Assembly: GCA_016745315.1 (NCBI GenBank)
Contig: CP066886.1
Coordinates: 62,001 to 126,000, forward strand
Direction of reading: 5' to 3'
DNA length: 64,000 nt
Origin: Arthrospira sp. PCC 9108
GTDB lineage: Bacteria > Cyanobacteriota > Cyanobacteriia > Cyanobacteriales > Microcoleaceae
Shown here: positions 34,911-43,759 of the stretch, piece by piece
Numbering within the stretch: the stretch's first letter is position 1
Layout: each line of letters starts with the position of its first letter
Translations under genes and position numbers: made by a program
Notes under the pieces: generated by a model
Seen by the model: the letters and a program-made list of their open reading frames with translations, nothing else
The model's database searches: none
What the model was told of the DNA's origin: nothing

Positions 34911-36008
34911 GTGAGTCCAACAGCCGTCACAACTGATACAGCCAAAACATCCCAGACCAGCCGTCGCGCCGTTTTTCCCTTTACGGCGATCGTTGGTCAA
35001 GAAGAAATGAAATTAGCCCTGCTGCTGAACGTGATTGACCCCAAGATCGGCGGCGTAATGATTATGGGCGATCGGGGTACGGGTAAATCCACCACCATTC
35101 GCGCCCTAGCTGACCTGCTACCGGAAATAGAGGTCATAGCCGACGACCCCTTTAACAGTCACCCCAGCGATCCTGAAATGATGAGTGATGTCGTCCGAGA
35201 ACGTATAAGTTTATCGGAGTCCCTCCCCGTCGCCCGTCGCAAGGTGCAAATGATCGACCTACCCCTAGGGGCGACAGAAGACCGCGTTTGTGGAACCATT
35301 GACATTGAAAAAGCCTTGGCTGAAGGGGTAAAAGCCTTTGAACCGGGACTATTAGCCAAAGCCAATAGGGGTATCCTCTACGTTGACGAGGTAAACCTTC
35401 TCGACGATCACCTGGTCGATGTCCTACTCGACTCCGCCGCCAGTGGTTGGAATACCGTGGAAAGAGAAGGCATTTCTATCCGCCACCCAGCCCGTTTTGT
35501 CCTCGTGGGTTCAGGAAACCCAGAAGAAGGGGAATTGCGACCCCAATTATTAGACCGCTTTGGAATGCACGCGGAAATTCGCACGGTGAAAGAACCTAGT
35601 CTGCGCGTGAAAATTGTGGAACAGCGGACAGCCTTTGACCAAAACCCGCCGGAGTTCTTAGGAGAGTATCAACTATCCCAGGAAGAACTACAACGGCGCA
35701 TAGTAGAAGCCCAAGAGAGACTATCCGGGGTTAATATTGATTATGATCTGCGGGTGAAAATCTCCCAGGTCTGCTCAGAATTAGATGTAGATGGACTGCG
35801 GGGAGATATTGTCACTAACAGGGCGGCGAAGGCTTTAGCTGCCTTTGAAGGGGCTACAGAGGTCACTGTTGACCATATTGGTCGGGTGATTACTTTGTGT
35901 CTGCGCCACCGACTGCGGAAAGATCCCTTAGAGTCTATTGATTCTGGTAACAAAGTCCAGAAGGTGTTTCGCCAAGTGTTTGGATTACCCGAACCTGATC
36001 AAAATTAG
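34911..36008 (+). CDS. chlI: Magnesium chelatase ATPase subunit ChlI
   Basis: A 365-residue AAA+ protein starting at GTG 34911. It has Walker A GDRGTGKSTTIRALADLLP, Walker B GILYVDEVNLLDDHLVDVLLDSAASG, the GSGNPEEGELRPQLLDRFG sensor/arginine-finger region and a C-terminal lid. The usual conserved opening FPFTAIVGQEEMKLALLLN is present. With ChlD and ChlH it inserts Mg into protoporphyrin IX, the committed step of chlorophyll synthesis. It is followed by ruvC in the same direction after 45 bases. Confidence 0.97.
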   Translation: MSPTAVTTDTAKTSQTSRRAVFPFTAIVGQEEMKLALLLNVIDPKIGGVMIMGDRGTGKSTTIRALADLLPEIEVIADDPFNSHPSDPEMMSDVVRERISLSESLPVARRKVQMIDLPLGATEDRVCGTIDIEKALAEGVKAFEPGLLAKANRGILYVDEVNLLDDHLVDVLLDSAASGWNTVEREGISIRHPARFVLVGSGNPEEGELRPQLLDRFGMHAEIRTVKEPSLRVKIVEQRTAFDQNPPEFLGEYQLSQEELQRRIVEAQERLSGVNIDYDLRVKISQVCSELDVDGLRGDIVTNRAAKALAAFEGATEVTVDHIGRVITLCLRHRLRKDPLESIDSGNKVQKVFRQVFGLPEPDQN

Positions 36009-36053
36009 TTAACAACATCACAGGCAACTTTGCCTGTGTTACTGTATCGGGTT

Positions 36054-36563
36054 ATGGTAGTTCGGATTATGGGGTTGGACCCAGGATTGGCAACTTTGGG
36101 GTTTGGGATTATTGAATGTCAAACTGGCGAGGCTGGGGGAGGGTCTTTGTTCTCGGTGATTGACTTTGGGGCGATTCAAACTGAGGCTCATCAACCCCTG
36201 GGCGATCGCCTACAAACTATTTATGCTGACCTCCATACCCTACTCGAACAATGGCAACCGGATCTTGTCGGTGTCGAAAAGTTGTTTTTTTACCGCATGG
36301 GAAATACGATCGCAGTGGCTCAAGCTAGGGGGGTTTTGGTGTTGGTTTTGGCTCAACGACACCTTCCTATATTTGAGTTGACCCCGGCTCAGATTAAACA
36401 GGCATTGACCGGATATGGTAATGCTAAAAAATATCAGGTGCAAGAAGCCGTAGCTAGGGAGTTAAACTTACAGGCGATACCTAAGCCCGATGATGCGGCG
36501 GATGCTTTGGCGATCGCTTTGGCGACTTGGTTTGATCATGATCGGGTTTCCGATTTAATTTAA
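36054..36563 (+). CDS. ruvC: Holliday junction endonuclease RuvC
   Basis: About 169 residues from the ATG at 36054 (MVVRIMGLDPGLATLGFG); an upstream TTG at 36030 is less likely. The catalytic acid set is present: D in GLDPGL, E in GVEKLFF, and D residues in PKPDDAADALAIAL. It resolves Holliday junctions with RuvAB. It is downstream of chlI and 16 bases before the next gene. Confidence 0.95.
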   Translation: MVVRIMGLDPGLATLGFGIIECQTGEAGGGSLFSVIDFGAIQTEAHQPLGDRLQTIYADLHTLLEQWQPDLVGVEKLFFYRMGNTIAVAQARGVLVLVLAQRHLPIFELTPAQIKQALTGYGNAKKYQVQEAVARELNLQAIPKPDDAADALAIALATWFDHDRVSDLI

Positions 36564-36579
36564 AGCTGATTGATAATCT

Positions 36580-36963
36580 ATGTCTAATCTCATTCTGACT
36601 TCTCAAGAAATTGCTCAATTTCGTTCCCAATTGGCTGAATATTCCTCAGCATTACAAGCCTTAGATATGATTGAAGACTGCGAGGGTGATATCGAAGATG
36701 CCGCGATTTCTATGGCGATTAATGTCGGTCAATCCCCCACTACATCAGAAAATTGGCTTGATGGTTTAGCCAAGCGCCACCGAGTTACTATCTGTGAACC
36801 TACCTATCAAGAGGATTTATTGCAGTCTAATATAGCCCCGATAGTCGCCCATTTAATTTACCAAAATCAATGCCCGCCCCTACTGGTAACTCCCGTGGTT
36901 ATTTATGTGTTAAAAACTGGGATTGAACAATTTTGTGAACCTTTAAAATACAAAAAAATTTAA
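36580..36963 (+). CDS. Conserved hypothetical protein, cyanobacterial
   Basis: A 127-residue protein (MSNLILTSQEIAQFRSQLAEYSSALQALDMIEDCEGDIEDAAISMAI...). It is soluble and mostly helical with no recognised catalytic motif. It follows ruvC after 16 bases in the same direction, so co-transcription is likely. It ends at a strong terminator shared with the next convergent gene. Function unknown. Confidence 0.7.
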   Translation: MSNLILTSQEIAQFRSQLAEYSSALQALDMIEDCEGDIEDAAISMAINVGQSPTTSENWLDGLAKRHRVTICEPTYQEDLLQSNIAPIVAHLIYQNQCPPLLVTPVVIYVLKTGIEQFCEPLKYKKI

Positions 36964-36975
36964 CTTGTAAATTCC

Positions 36976-37004
36976 GACCGTAGAGCCTTAACCCTACGGT
37001 CTTT
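36976..37004. terminator. Bidirectional terminator between convergent genes
   Basis: A perfect 8-bp inverted repeat (GACCGTAG at 36976-36983, CTACGGTC at 36994-37001), ten-base loop, then TTT. It separates the ruvC-linked gene from the minus-strand small membrane protein. Confidence 0.75.
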
Positions 37005-37016
37005 GGGCGTGTTGGT

Positions 37017-37217
37017 CTACTGATTGGCGCGGGCATCTTGAACCGCTGCCCAAAATAGTATCACAGATAGGGGTATACTCAAGGCTAGAATAATCCCTGT
37101 GATTAATCCCCCTAATTCTGGTTCCCCAGAGGAAAGTTCAAAAATTGAACCAACGGCGGCGATCGCTGTAATACACGATCCGGCTAATAATAAACCACTT
37201 TTTGGCGTTCCAACCAT
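37017..37217 (-). CDS. Small membrane protein, unknown
   Basis: About 66 residues from the ATG at 37217 (MVGTPKSGLLLAGSC). It has two predicted transmembrane segments (LLLAGSCITAIAAVGSIF and LGGLITGIILALSIPLSVILFWA) with a short acidic loop between. The ORF could extend to a GTG at 37235. It sits 45 bases after def on the same strand, so is probably cotranscribed with it. No family recognised. Confidence 0.6.
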   Translation of the reverse strand: MVGTPKSGLLLAGSCITAIAAVGSIFELSSGEPELGGLITGIILALSIPLSVILFWAAVQDARANQ

Positions 37218-37262
37218 GATCAGTTTTGACCCCACATTATTTAACTTGTTCAGTAACCGGTG

Positions 37263-37826
37263 CTATTTAACAGGCTTGACCGCTTTCGGAGAAAACTTAT
37301 ATTTAGCCAATTCCTCATTCAGGGCTAATTGATTGTCAACGCGATCGACAAATAATACCCCCTGTAGGTGGTCAATTTCATGTTGAATGGCGCGACAAAG
37401 TAACTCAGTCGCCAATATAGTCCTAGGACGGCCGTTTTCATCCTTAAAGGTAACTTCTACTTCTTCTGGACGCACGACATCCATATAAACCCCTGGAATA
37501 CTTAAACATCCTTCCTGGAAAGGTGATAACTCCCGGCTTGACTTTTTGATGGTCGGGTTAATCAACACTAGGGGGGGAGTCGCTGCATTATCGGGTTCAC
37601 AGTCAATCACGATTACCTGTTTGTGTACCCCTACTTGAGGCGCGGCTAGACCAATACCATCGGCACTATACATGGTTTGTAACATCTCGCGCACCAGTTG
37701 CCGAATTTCATCGTCAATGCGCGAAACCCGTTTGGCTGGCTGTCGTAAAACGCGATCGCCTAAATAGTGAATATCCAGGGGGGTTTTTTCTAACTTTTGT
37801 TTTTCCACCAGAACTTGAGAGGTCAT
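37263..37826 (-). CDS. def: Peptide deformylase
   Basis: 187 residues from the ATG at 37826 (MTSQVLVEKQ); longer versions reach a non-ATG start at 37853. It has all three deformylase motifs: GIGLAAPQVG, EGCLSIPG and QHEIDHLQG (Cys and two His bind the metal; Glu is catalytic). It removes the formyl group from nascent N-terminal Met. The reading frame passes through seven consecutive G (37571-37577) without disruption. Confidence 0.97.
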   Translation of the reverse strand: MTSQVLVEKQKLEKTPLDIHYLGDRVLRQPAKRVSRIDDEIRQLVREMLQTMYSADGIGLAAPQVGVHKQVIVIDCEPDNAATPPLVLINPTIKKSSRELSPFQEGCLSIPGVYMDVVRPEEVEVTFKDENGRPRTILATELLCRAIQHEIDHLQGVLFVDRVDNQLALNEELAKYKFSPKAVKPVK

Positions 37827-38432
37827 GACATCCTTACTCGCTTTCGTTAACACTTATTCATATTTGATTTTAGATCGCAATCGGGGTTTGGGAGAGCGAT
37901 CGCTACATATTGGCTCTCAGTATCGTGGCCAATATTCTCAATCACCCCCAAATAAACCCATACAAGCGCCGCCGAAAAATCGACCGGGAGCCCCAAAACT
38001 AACCAATAATTAAATTTTTGCTAAGTTTTCCCGTTTTTAGGCCAAATCAGTTTACGTTTTAGTCTTTTATGGCCATAATTGACTCTGGATCAAAAAATCC
38101 ACCAGCTTGCGGCTGATGGATAACTCACCTATTCGTAGCATCTCAGTTGTTAATGTATCAGTTCCCAGCTATTTTGACATCACCTGACTGGGTGATATTG
38201 CGTAACTGAATATGCTTCAAACAGGGGGGATATTCTTGATCTACCCTAAACTAGGGAGTCCCACGGTTTACCTCCTCCTGTTTTTGCCCTCCTAGGTGAA
38301 CTTTCACCGCTTGACCTAGAAAGTAGACAATTCAGATTCTGGCTGGAGTCCCCATTGACTCCATATCTGTAGTTCTCCATCCTAGGTAATAAGCTCAAAA
38401 TCTTCCTCAATTCATTCTCAGGAGATTAAGAC
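37827..38432. other. Intergenic region upstream of 38433, no supported gene
   Basis: About 600 bases between divergent def and the 108-residue gene. A plus-strand 62-codon frame (37825-38013) overlaps the def start and ends in low-complexity Pro/Asn; it is not called. The segment 38014-38432 has no recognised element and probably contains the leader of the next gene. Confidence 0.4.
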
Positions 38433-38759
38433 ATGGCATCTCTCACCTATTTGGCTCACCTAAGACAAAAAAGTGATCTCATCAACAGCCCCACCTGTGC
38501 ATATCCCAACAACCCATCACCAGTTGAACATAAGCAGCACAACTCCCTTAGCTACACCCCTAGTAACCAAGAACTTAAACGCTTTATTGGTTGTAAAGCT
38601 GGGGAGGTGATCAAACAGATGAGGGCTTGGGGTTATCACCAAGTTACCCTCAACATTCCCCAAAACTTGATATCAGTCAAGACAGACCAAGGCTCGATCA
38701 ATTTCCAGCTTTTGTCCTATGACACCATTATTGCCAATGTCAATTGGGACTTATCTTAA
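38433..38759 (+). CDS. Hypothetical protein, 108 aa
   Basis: It has a strong AGGAGA ribosome binding site eight bases before the ATG at 38433, supporting a real gene. It is soluble. The N-terminal half is low-complexity (NNPSPVEHKQHNSLSY), and the C-terminal half (ELKRFIGCKAGEVIKQMRAWGYHQVTLNIPQNLISVKT) looks folded. No domain was recognised. Its stop codon directly abuts the stop of the convergent gene. Confidence 0.65.
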   Translation: MASLTYLAHLRQKSDLINSPTCAYPNNPSPVEHKQHNSLSYTPSNQELKRFIGCKAGEVIKQMRAWGYHQVTLNIPQNLISVKTDQGSINFQLLSYDTIIANVNWDLS

Positions 38760-39212
38760 TTATTTCGAGGACATCTGACGTGCCATATCCCTAAACATAT
38801 TCATGTTGGGACCGGGACGACGACGATTAGCCGTAGACTTGGGAAGTAAGTAGTCTGTAGCAAATGTCATCCCCTCCGGCGTTTTGCTCATACCACCATT
38901 TAGGGGCGCAGAGGATGAGGCTACCTTAGCCACAGCAGCAGGGGCTGGAGTAGCAGCTACATTAGCCTTTGCTGCTTCTGGGGATTTCTTGGCTACAGAT
39001 TTCTTGGTTTTTTCTGGCTTTTCAGCTTTGGGGGCTTCAGCTTTCGGGGCTTCAGCTTTGGGGGCTTCAGCTTTGGGGGCTTCAGCTTTGGGGGCTTCAG
39101 CTTTGGGGGCTACAGTTGGACTCGGTTCTGCTGTGGTTCCCTTAGCCTCATCAAACTCTAAAAAATAATCAGATTTTTTACTACGTCCAAACAGTTTACC
39201 AATGGCTAACAT
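38760..39212 (-). CDS. Low-complexity Lys/Ala/Pro protein with APKAE repeats
   Basis: A 150-residue protein: a short N-terminus (MLAIGKLFGRSKKSDYFLEF), then six tandem APKAE pentapeptides coded by 15-base repeats, a Lys/Ala-rich region and a conserved-looking C-terminus (FATDYLLPKSTANRRRPGP, then NMFRDMARQM). It resembles histone-H1-like or linker proteins in composition; a DNA or partner-binding role is possible but unproven. The number of repeats is likely variable between strains. Confidence 0.7.
   Translation of the reverse strand: MLAIGKLFGRSKKSDYFLEFDEAKGTTAEPSPTVAPKAEAPKAEAPKAEAPKAEAPKAEAPKAEKPEKTKKSVAKKSPEAAKANVAATPAPAAVAKVASSSAPLNGGMSKTPEGMTFATDYLLPKSTANRRRPGPNMNMFRDMARQMSSK
39018..39112. 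repeat. 15-bp in-frame tandem repeat (APKAE codons)
   Basis: Six copies of a 15-base unit (plus strand GGCTTCAGCTTTGGG, with one copy having TTTCGG) within the 38760-39212 gene. It preserves the reading frame because the period is a multiple of three. Confidence 0.9.
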
Positions 39213-39416
39213 TAAACCTACTCCGTTCAGTTTTTAGAAAATTGACACTCATTAGCTAATCACAAGTTAGATTTCAGATTAAAATTATCGGCAAGATTTG
39301 TCCACAATTGTTTACAAAACTTTACACAAACCCCATTTATGAGGGTGATTTGTGACAAAAAGAGACAAAATCGACAGAATTATTTACACTGATTCACAAA
39401 TTCTCATAATTGCCAG

Positions 39417-40040
39417 ATGAACAACAATCAAGCCTGTAATCCGGTTTTACTGATTCATGGTATTTTCGACACGATCGCCATTTTCCGAGTTATGTCTAAG
39501 CACCTGAGACAAAAGGGCTGGGAGGTGCATAGCTTCAACCTGTGTCCCAATTACGGATTAAGTAGCATAGAATGCCTAGCAGAGCAAATTGTCGAATATG
39601 CTGATCAAAACTTTGCCCCCAATCAACCCTTTGACCTGGTAGGTTTTAGTATGGGGGGAATTGTCAGTCGCTACTATGTACAGAAGCTAGGGGGAATTGA
39701 ACGAGTCCAAAGGTTAATCACCATTTCTTCCCCCCATAACGGAACTATGACAGCTAACTTCTATCCAACCAAGGCGGCGGCGCAAATGCGCCCCAACAGC
39801 CCCCTACTGTTAGATTTGAATAATAATATAGGAATGCTCGATCGCCTCAATTTTACCTCAATCTGGACTAAATTTGATCTGATGATTGTTCCGGCGAACA
39901 GTTCACACCTGAATTGGGGGGAGGAAATTATCCTTGATGTCCGACTACACGCTTGGATGGTTAAAGATCCCAACTGTATCACAGCAGTGGAGAAGGCTTT
40001 GAGAACTCCCCTAAAATTCCCACAAAGCAAAGTGATTTAA
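39417..40040 (+). CDS. Lipase-like alpha/beta hydrolase
   Basis: A 207-residue protein with PVLLIHGIFDT (oxyanion region, HG) and the nucleophile elbow VGFSMGGIVSRYY (Ser in GFSMGG). The SSPHNGT sequence and the C-terminal His (VRLHAWMV) complete a triacylglycerol-lipase/EstA-type fold. It is short and has no signal peptide, so probably acts in the cytosol or at a membrane face on acyl esters. It is seven bases before the DUF92 gene, so co-transcribed. Confidence 0.85.
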   Translation: MNNNQACNPVLLIHGIFDTIAIFRVMSKHLRQKGWEVHSFNLCPNYGLSSIECLAEQIVEYADQNFAPNQPFDLVGFSMGGIVSRYYVQKLGGIERVQRLITISSPHNGTMTANFYPTKAAAQMRPNSPLLLDLNNNIGMLDRLNFTSIWTKFDLMIVPANSSHLNWGEEIILDVRLHAWMVKDPNCITAVEKALRTPLKFPQSKVI

Positions 40041-40046
40041 AATCTT

Positions 40047-40844
40047 ATGTATCCACAGCTATCATTATTATCGAATCCACCGGTAGCAGCGATCGCTATT
40101 AATACCCTACTATTGGGAATTGTCGCCCTACTACCCAAAAAACTCTTAACCCCCTCTGGTATTGTACACGCTTGGATTTTAGGGGTGTTGGTCTGGGTAA
40201 GTCTCCAAGGACCCGGATATATGGTGGTGGGGTTTTATTTCGTTATCGGATCATCCGTGACCCGCATTGGGATGGCTGAAAAAGAGGCGGCGGGTATAGC
40301 CGAAAAGCGATCGGGTGCTAGGGGGCCAGAAAATGTCTGGGGATCTGCCTTAACTGCGGCACTTTGTGCTGTGGGAGTTTTGGGGTTAAAGTGGCTGATG
40401 GCTGATAGTCCCATAACTGCGATCGCCACACCTTTACTGATGTTAGGATATGTTGCCAGTTTCAGCACTAAACTCTCTGATACCTGTGCCTCAGAGGTCG
40501 GTAAAGCCTATGGAAAACGAACTTTCTTAATTACTACCATGCAGCCAGTCCCGCGCGGTACAGAAGGCGCTATCAGCCTAGAAGGAACTGTGGCTGGTGT
40601 GGTAGCATCCCTAGCCATGGCTATGGTGGGCTGGTCAGTGGGTTTAATTGATGCCATAGGGCTGTTATGGTGTATAATAGCAGCGTTTATCGCTACTAAC
40701 CTGGAAAGCCTGATCGGTGCTACTTGGCAGGGTCAGGTTGAATGGCTTACCAATGAAGTTGTCAATTTTATCAATACCCTAATTGGGGCGATCGTTGCTA
40801 TCCTGTTAGCAGTTGTCTATTTTCAACTCCCGATTCAGTTTTAA
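40047..40844 (+). CDS. DUF92/TIGR00297 family membrane protein (VTE6-like)
   Basis: A 265-residue protein with about six to seven transmembrane segments. The conserved TKLSDTCASEVGKAYGKRTFLITTM and PRGTEGAISLEGTVAG motifs identify the DUF92 family. The plant homolog VTE6 is a phytyl-phosphate kinase in phytol salvage for tocopherol/chlorophyll; an equivalent role is inferred here. It lies directly downstream of a lipase, which fits a membrane lipid or isoprenoid salvage context (speculative). Confidence 0.9.
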   Translation: MYPQLSLLSNPPVAAIAINTLLLGIVALLPKKLLTPSGIVHAWILGVLVWVSLQGPGYMVVGFYFVIGSSVTRIGMAEKEAAGIAEKRSGARGPENVWGSALTAALCAVGVLGLKWLMADSPITAIATPLLMLGYVASFSTKLSDTCASEVGKAYGKRTFLITTMQPVPRGTEGAISLEGTVAGVVASLAMAMVGWSVGLIDAIGLLWCIIAAFIATNLESLIGATWQGQVEWLTNEVVNFINTLIGAIVAILLAVVYFQLPIQF

Positions 40845-40967
40845 ACCGCCAGATTAGCCCAGTATATAGCACACCAAAATCTGAGATAATTGCTATATTA
40901 GGGGGGGATGAAGTCTGGGGTGTATACTCCAGTTAGATTAACAACCAAGTTCAAATTATTTTTACCT

Positions 40968-41732
40968 ATGTCTCAACCATTTTTGACCATTAATGATAAC
41001 GACTCTATTACCCTGAGTCAATCATTACAATATCTACAAAATTCGGGAAAATTGCAGGAATTTCTGGCTAATATTCTCAGGCAATATGTAATTGATAAAG
41101 AACTGCAATCTCGCGATGACACAAACTCCAATGCAGCCGCCATTGAGCAAGCCGTGATTAATTTCCGCCTGGAACGTAATCTCAGCGACCCCCAAGCCTT
41201 CCAAACTTGGCTCGATGAAAACCGCTTGACCTACAAAAGTTTTCATGATCAGGTTTCCAATGGGTTTAAACGGGAAACTCTCAAACTCGCAGTAGTTAAA
41301 GAGAATTTGGAGGAATATTTCCAAGAACGCAAACCGTTTTTAGATTCCGTAGTCATGTCACGAATTGTGGTTGATGACTATGAAATGGCTCAAAGTTTAA
41401 AAAGCAAAATTGACTCAGGAGAGGGCAGTTTTGAGGCTTTAGCACGGGAATATTCCGTCACCACAGAACGCCGGGTTAATGGCATGATGGGAGCGGTAAG
41501 TAAAGCCACATTACCAGATACGTTAAAACCTACGATTGAAGGGGCTAAGGTGGGTCAAATTATCGGACCTTTTGAAGTCGAAGGGCGCTGGTGTTTGTTT
41601 AGAATTGAAGAATTTATCGAGGTGACTTTGGAAACCAAAGGCATTAAAAAACAGTTGCAGGATGAATTGTTCGATCGCTGGATGAATGAACAACTCAAAA
41701 CCCTGACGGTGAAAATGCAAATTGGTGATTAA
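40968..41732 (+). CDS. Parvulin-type peptidylprolyl isomerase
   Basis: 254 residues from the ATG at 40968 (MSQPFLTINDNDSIT); an upstream ATG at 40908 would add 20 residues. The N-terminal SurA-like helical region is followed by a parvulin (PpiC) domain around residues 120-225 (ARIVVDDYEMAQSLK-type start, SFEALAREYSV, GAVSKATLPDTLKP, IGPFEVEGRWCLFRIEE). There is no signal peptide. It probably assists folding or maturation in the cytoplasm or periplasm. It is convergent with the DUF1400 gene, one base apart. Confidence 0.85.
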   Translation: MSQPFLTINDNDSITLSQSLQYLQNSGKLQEFLANILRQYVIDKELQSRDDTNSNAAAIEQAVINFRLERNLSDPQAFQTWLDENRLTYKSFHDQVSNGFKRETLKLAVVKENLEEYFQERKPFLDSVVMSRIVVDDYEMAQSLKSKIDSGEGSFEALAREYSVTTERRVNGMMGAVSKATLPDTLKPTIEGAKVGQIIGPFEVEGRWCLFRIEEFIEVTLETKGIKKQLQDELFDRWMNEQLKTLTVKMQIGD

Positions 41733-41733
41733 T

Positions 41734-43401
41734 TTAGGGCTGCTGGAAAGCTCTTTCCAGTTGTTCAGGAGTCAACTCCTCCAAAATGGTCATCTGAAAC
41801 ACGCTGGAACCTATAGTATTTAGATAAGCCTCATTTAAGTAATTGCGGTTATCTAACTCTCGGCGTATATGTAGGTTAAAAAAAGTCAGGCTGAGGGCTT
41901 TTAAATAGGGATAGGCGAGGTTAGGGTCAGGACCAATAATTTCTGGGGGGATGGGTACTTGTCCCCCCTCTTCTTGCAAAAAGGAGAAATGAGTCCCTCT
42001 CTCAAATAACACTAGGATGTTGTCGGAGTTGGTTAACCAGGTGAAAGGCTTAATTTGTTCTGCAATAGCTGGGGTAATATAATCATTGGTTCCTGATACG
42101 ATCGCCAGGGGAATATTAATAGCAGCCATTCCACCTTCACCAAAGACTAAGCTGGTAAAGGGGTTAATAGCGATCGCCGCCTTAATTCTAGGGTCCCGAA
42201 AGTTCTGACGTTCTAAAGCCACTTCCAAAGCTCGACATTGGAGGATAATTGATAAATTGAGGGTAATGCGCTGATTGGAAAGATCACGACAATACTGGCT
42301 GAGTATTTGGGGATTTAATTTCGCTCCCGCTAAGGCTAACACCGTATACCCCCCAAAAGATTGACCAACTACGCCAACATTTTCCAAATCTAAATTTTCT
42401 CGCCAAAATGGGTCAGAAGCTGATTTTTCTTCCAGTAAGTCTAGTAAATAGCTAATATCTGTGGGGCGATCGGCAAATTCTGAAGAGTTGGGAGGTTCCT
42501 CGAAACCTTGTAAAAATCCTTCAAAACGATTAGCACTGGTGGCGATATGTTCGGGAATGGCTACCGCAAAACCGTGAGAAGCGAGATGTTCGGCTAAATA
42601 GTTAAAGGTTTTTGGGTCTGACCCTAACCCGTGGGAAATAATAATTAGGGGTGCGGGTCTGTTTATGTTTTCTGGTAAGTATAAAAACAGTGGCGAAGGG
42701 CGATCGCGATTAGGATTGAAAAATACTACCTCTGCTTCTCTCCAGCTATAGGGTCCCATATCGCGAGGGTTAGGAATCGTAAATCTTTGTTGCTCTGTCA
42801 GGTTAGCAGTCTTTTCGCCCCTCTCCTGCTGTGATATTTGCTCGATAATTGTCTGATTTCTAAATAACACCTGACTTGTTTCCTGGATCACATGGATACT
42901 AAAATCTAAATCAATGCGAATTTGAGCATCAGGAAACTCCTGTAGAATACCCATAATGGTTAGACCTTCTGGACGTTTAGAGGCTTGGGCGATCGCTATT
43001 TTTAGAGCCATATAACCATTTTCTCCGCTGACCGTGTTCACCACTCTACCCATGCGCCGCAAAATGGTTTCTCCCGTTGGTGAATTTAAAAACCGATCTA
43101 TACTCCAAGGACTCGCTTCAAAAGGGGATTTTAAAGCTCTTCTTAATCCTTCGGTATCCTGGATATTCAGTAAATAACCATACACAAATAAAAGCGGTGT
43201 ACTCTCCCCAGACTCGACAAATTTTTCCAGGTCAGCTATGGCAATTGAGGTGTTCGCTATACCATAGGATATGACCATCTCCTCGGCGCTGTGAGCGGGG
43301 CTTAATGATGCGATCGCGCTCAAAACTACAGAAGATAAACCCACCCCAAATATTTGCGATACAGACGAAAACCATTTACCAGTCACAGCCATAAATTTCA
43401 A
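41734..43401 (-). CDS. Exported DUF1400/alpha-beta hydrolase protein
   Basis: A 555-residue protein with a signal peptide (MKFMAVTGKWF... SLSPAHSAEE). The N-terminal DUF1400 region (about 40-180) contains YGIANTSIAIADLEKFVESG. The alpha/beta-hydrolase domain (about 230-500) has PLIIISHGLGS and the nucleophile elbow VGQSFGGYT (Ser in GQSFGG), with FERGTHFSF giving the catalytic His. Likely an exported esterase/lipase. It ends one base after the PPIase stop. Confidence 0.9.
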   Translation of the reverse strand: MKFMAVTGKWFSSVSQIFGVGLSSVVLSAIASLSPAHSAEEMVISYGIANTSIAIADLEKFVESGESTPLLFVYGYLLNIQDTEGLRRALKSPFEASPWSIDRFLNSPTGETILRRMGRVVNTVSGENGYMALKIAIAQASKRPEGLTIMGILQEFPDAQIRIDLDFSIHVIQETSQVLFRNQTIIEQISQQERGEKTANLTEQQRFTIPNPRDMGPYSWREAEVVFFNPNRDRPSPLFLYLPENINRPAPLIIISHGLGSDPKTFNYLAEHLASHGFAVAIPEHIATSANRFEGFLQGFEEPPNSSEFADRPTDISYLLDLLEEKSASDPFWRENLDLENVGVVGQSFGGYTVLALAGAKLNPQILSQYCRDLSNQRITLNLSIILQCRALEVALERQNFRDPRIKAAIAINPFTSLVFGEGGMAAINIPLAIVSGTNDYITPAIAEQIKPFTWLTNSDNILVLFERGTHFSFLQEEGGQVPIPPEIIGPDPNLAYPYLKALSLTFFNLHIRRELDNRNYLNEAYLNTIGSSVFQMTILEELTPEQLERAFQQP

Positions 43402-43759
43402 TGAATTAATTTTATAATAACTTTCGCTAATATATCAACCCGAATCGATTTAATTTTTAAAAGATTGTTAAGAATTGATACATTTTTATTGAAAATTGCT
43501 TGCAAAAAGTTGACGAGATTATAGGGGTTGTGGTATCCTCGAAGAAATCGTTACCAAGGGCTTATTGTGTCTTCATCCCCAAATAAAGCCTACAACCCTT
43601 ATTCTATCGTAATCCAGAATATTATCTCGGCAAAATTTAAAATTCCCGATGCACGAGTTTTACGAGAAAATCGGAGCGTCATTTTCCACCCTATTGACAA
43701 AAACCCAATTTTGTGATATGCAAGCCCCGTCCTCTGAAAAGGGCGGGGTTGTTAACAAA
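43402..43759. other. Intergenic region with GC-rich hairpin
   Basis: About 360 bases. The plus-strand hairpin AAGCCCCGTCC-TCTGAAAA-GGGCGGGGTT lies at about 43723-43750. A short GTG-started frame (43567-43716) is not supported by a ribosome binding site. The hairpin may end psb28 transcription (minus strand) or be a remnant of an IS200/IS605-type end; neither is proven. Confidence 0.4.

Noticed and set aside
37825..38013. 62-codon plus-strand frame overlapping the def start
   Set aside because: Starts inside the def start region and ends in Pro/Asn low complexity. No independent evidence.
43528..43716. Short plus-strand frame before the psb28 terminator region
   Set aside because: Weak start context and no recognised domain. 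The GC hairpin region explains the local structure.
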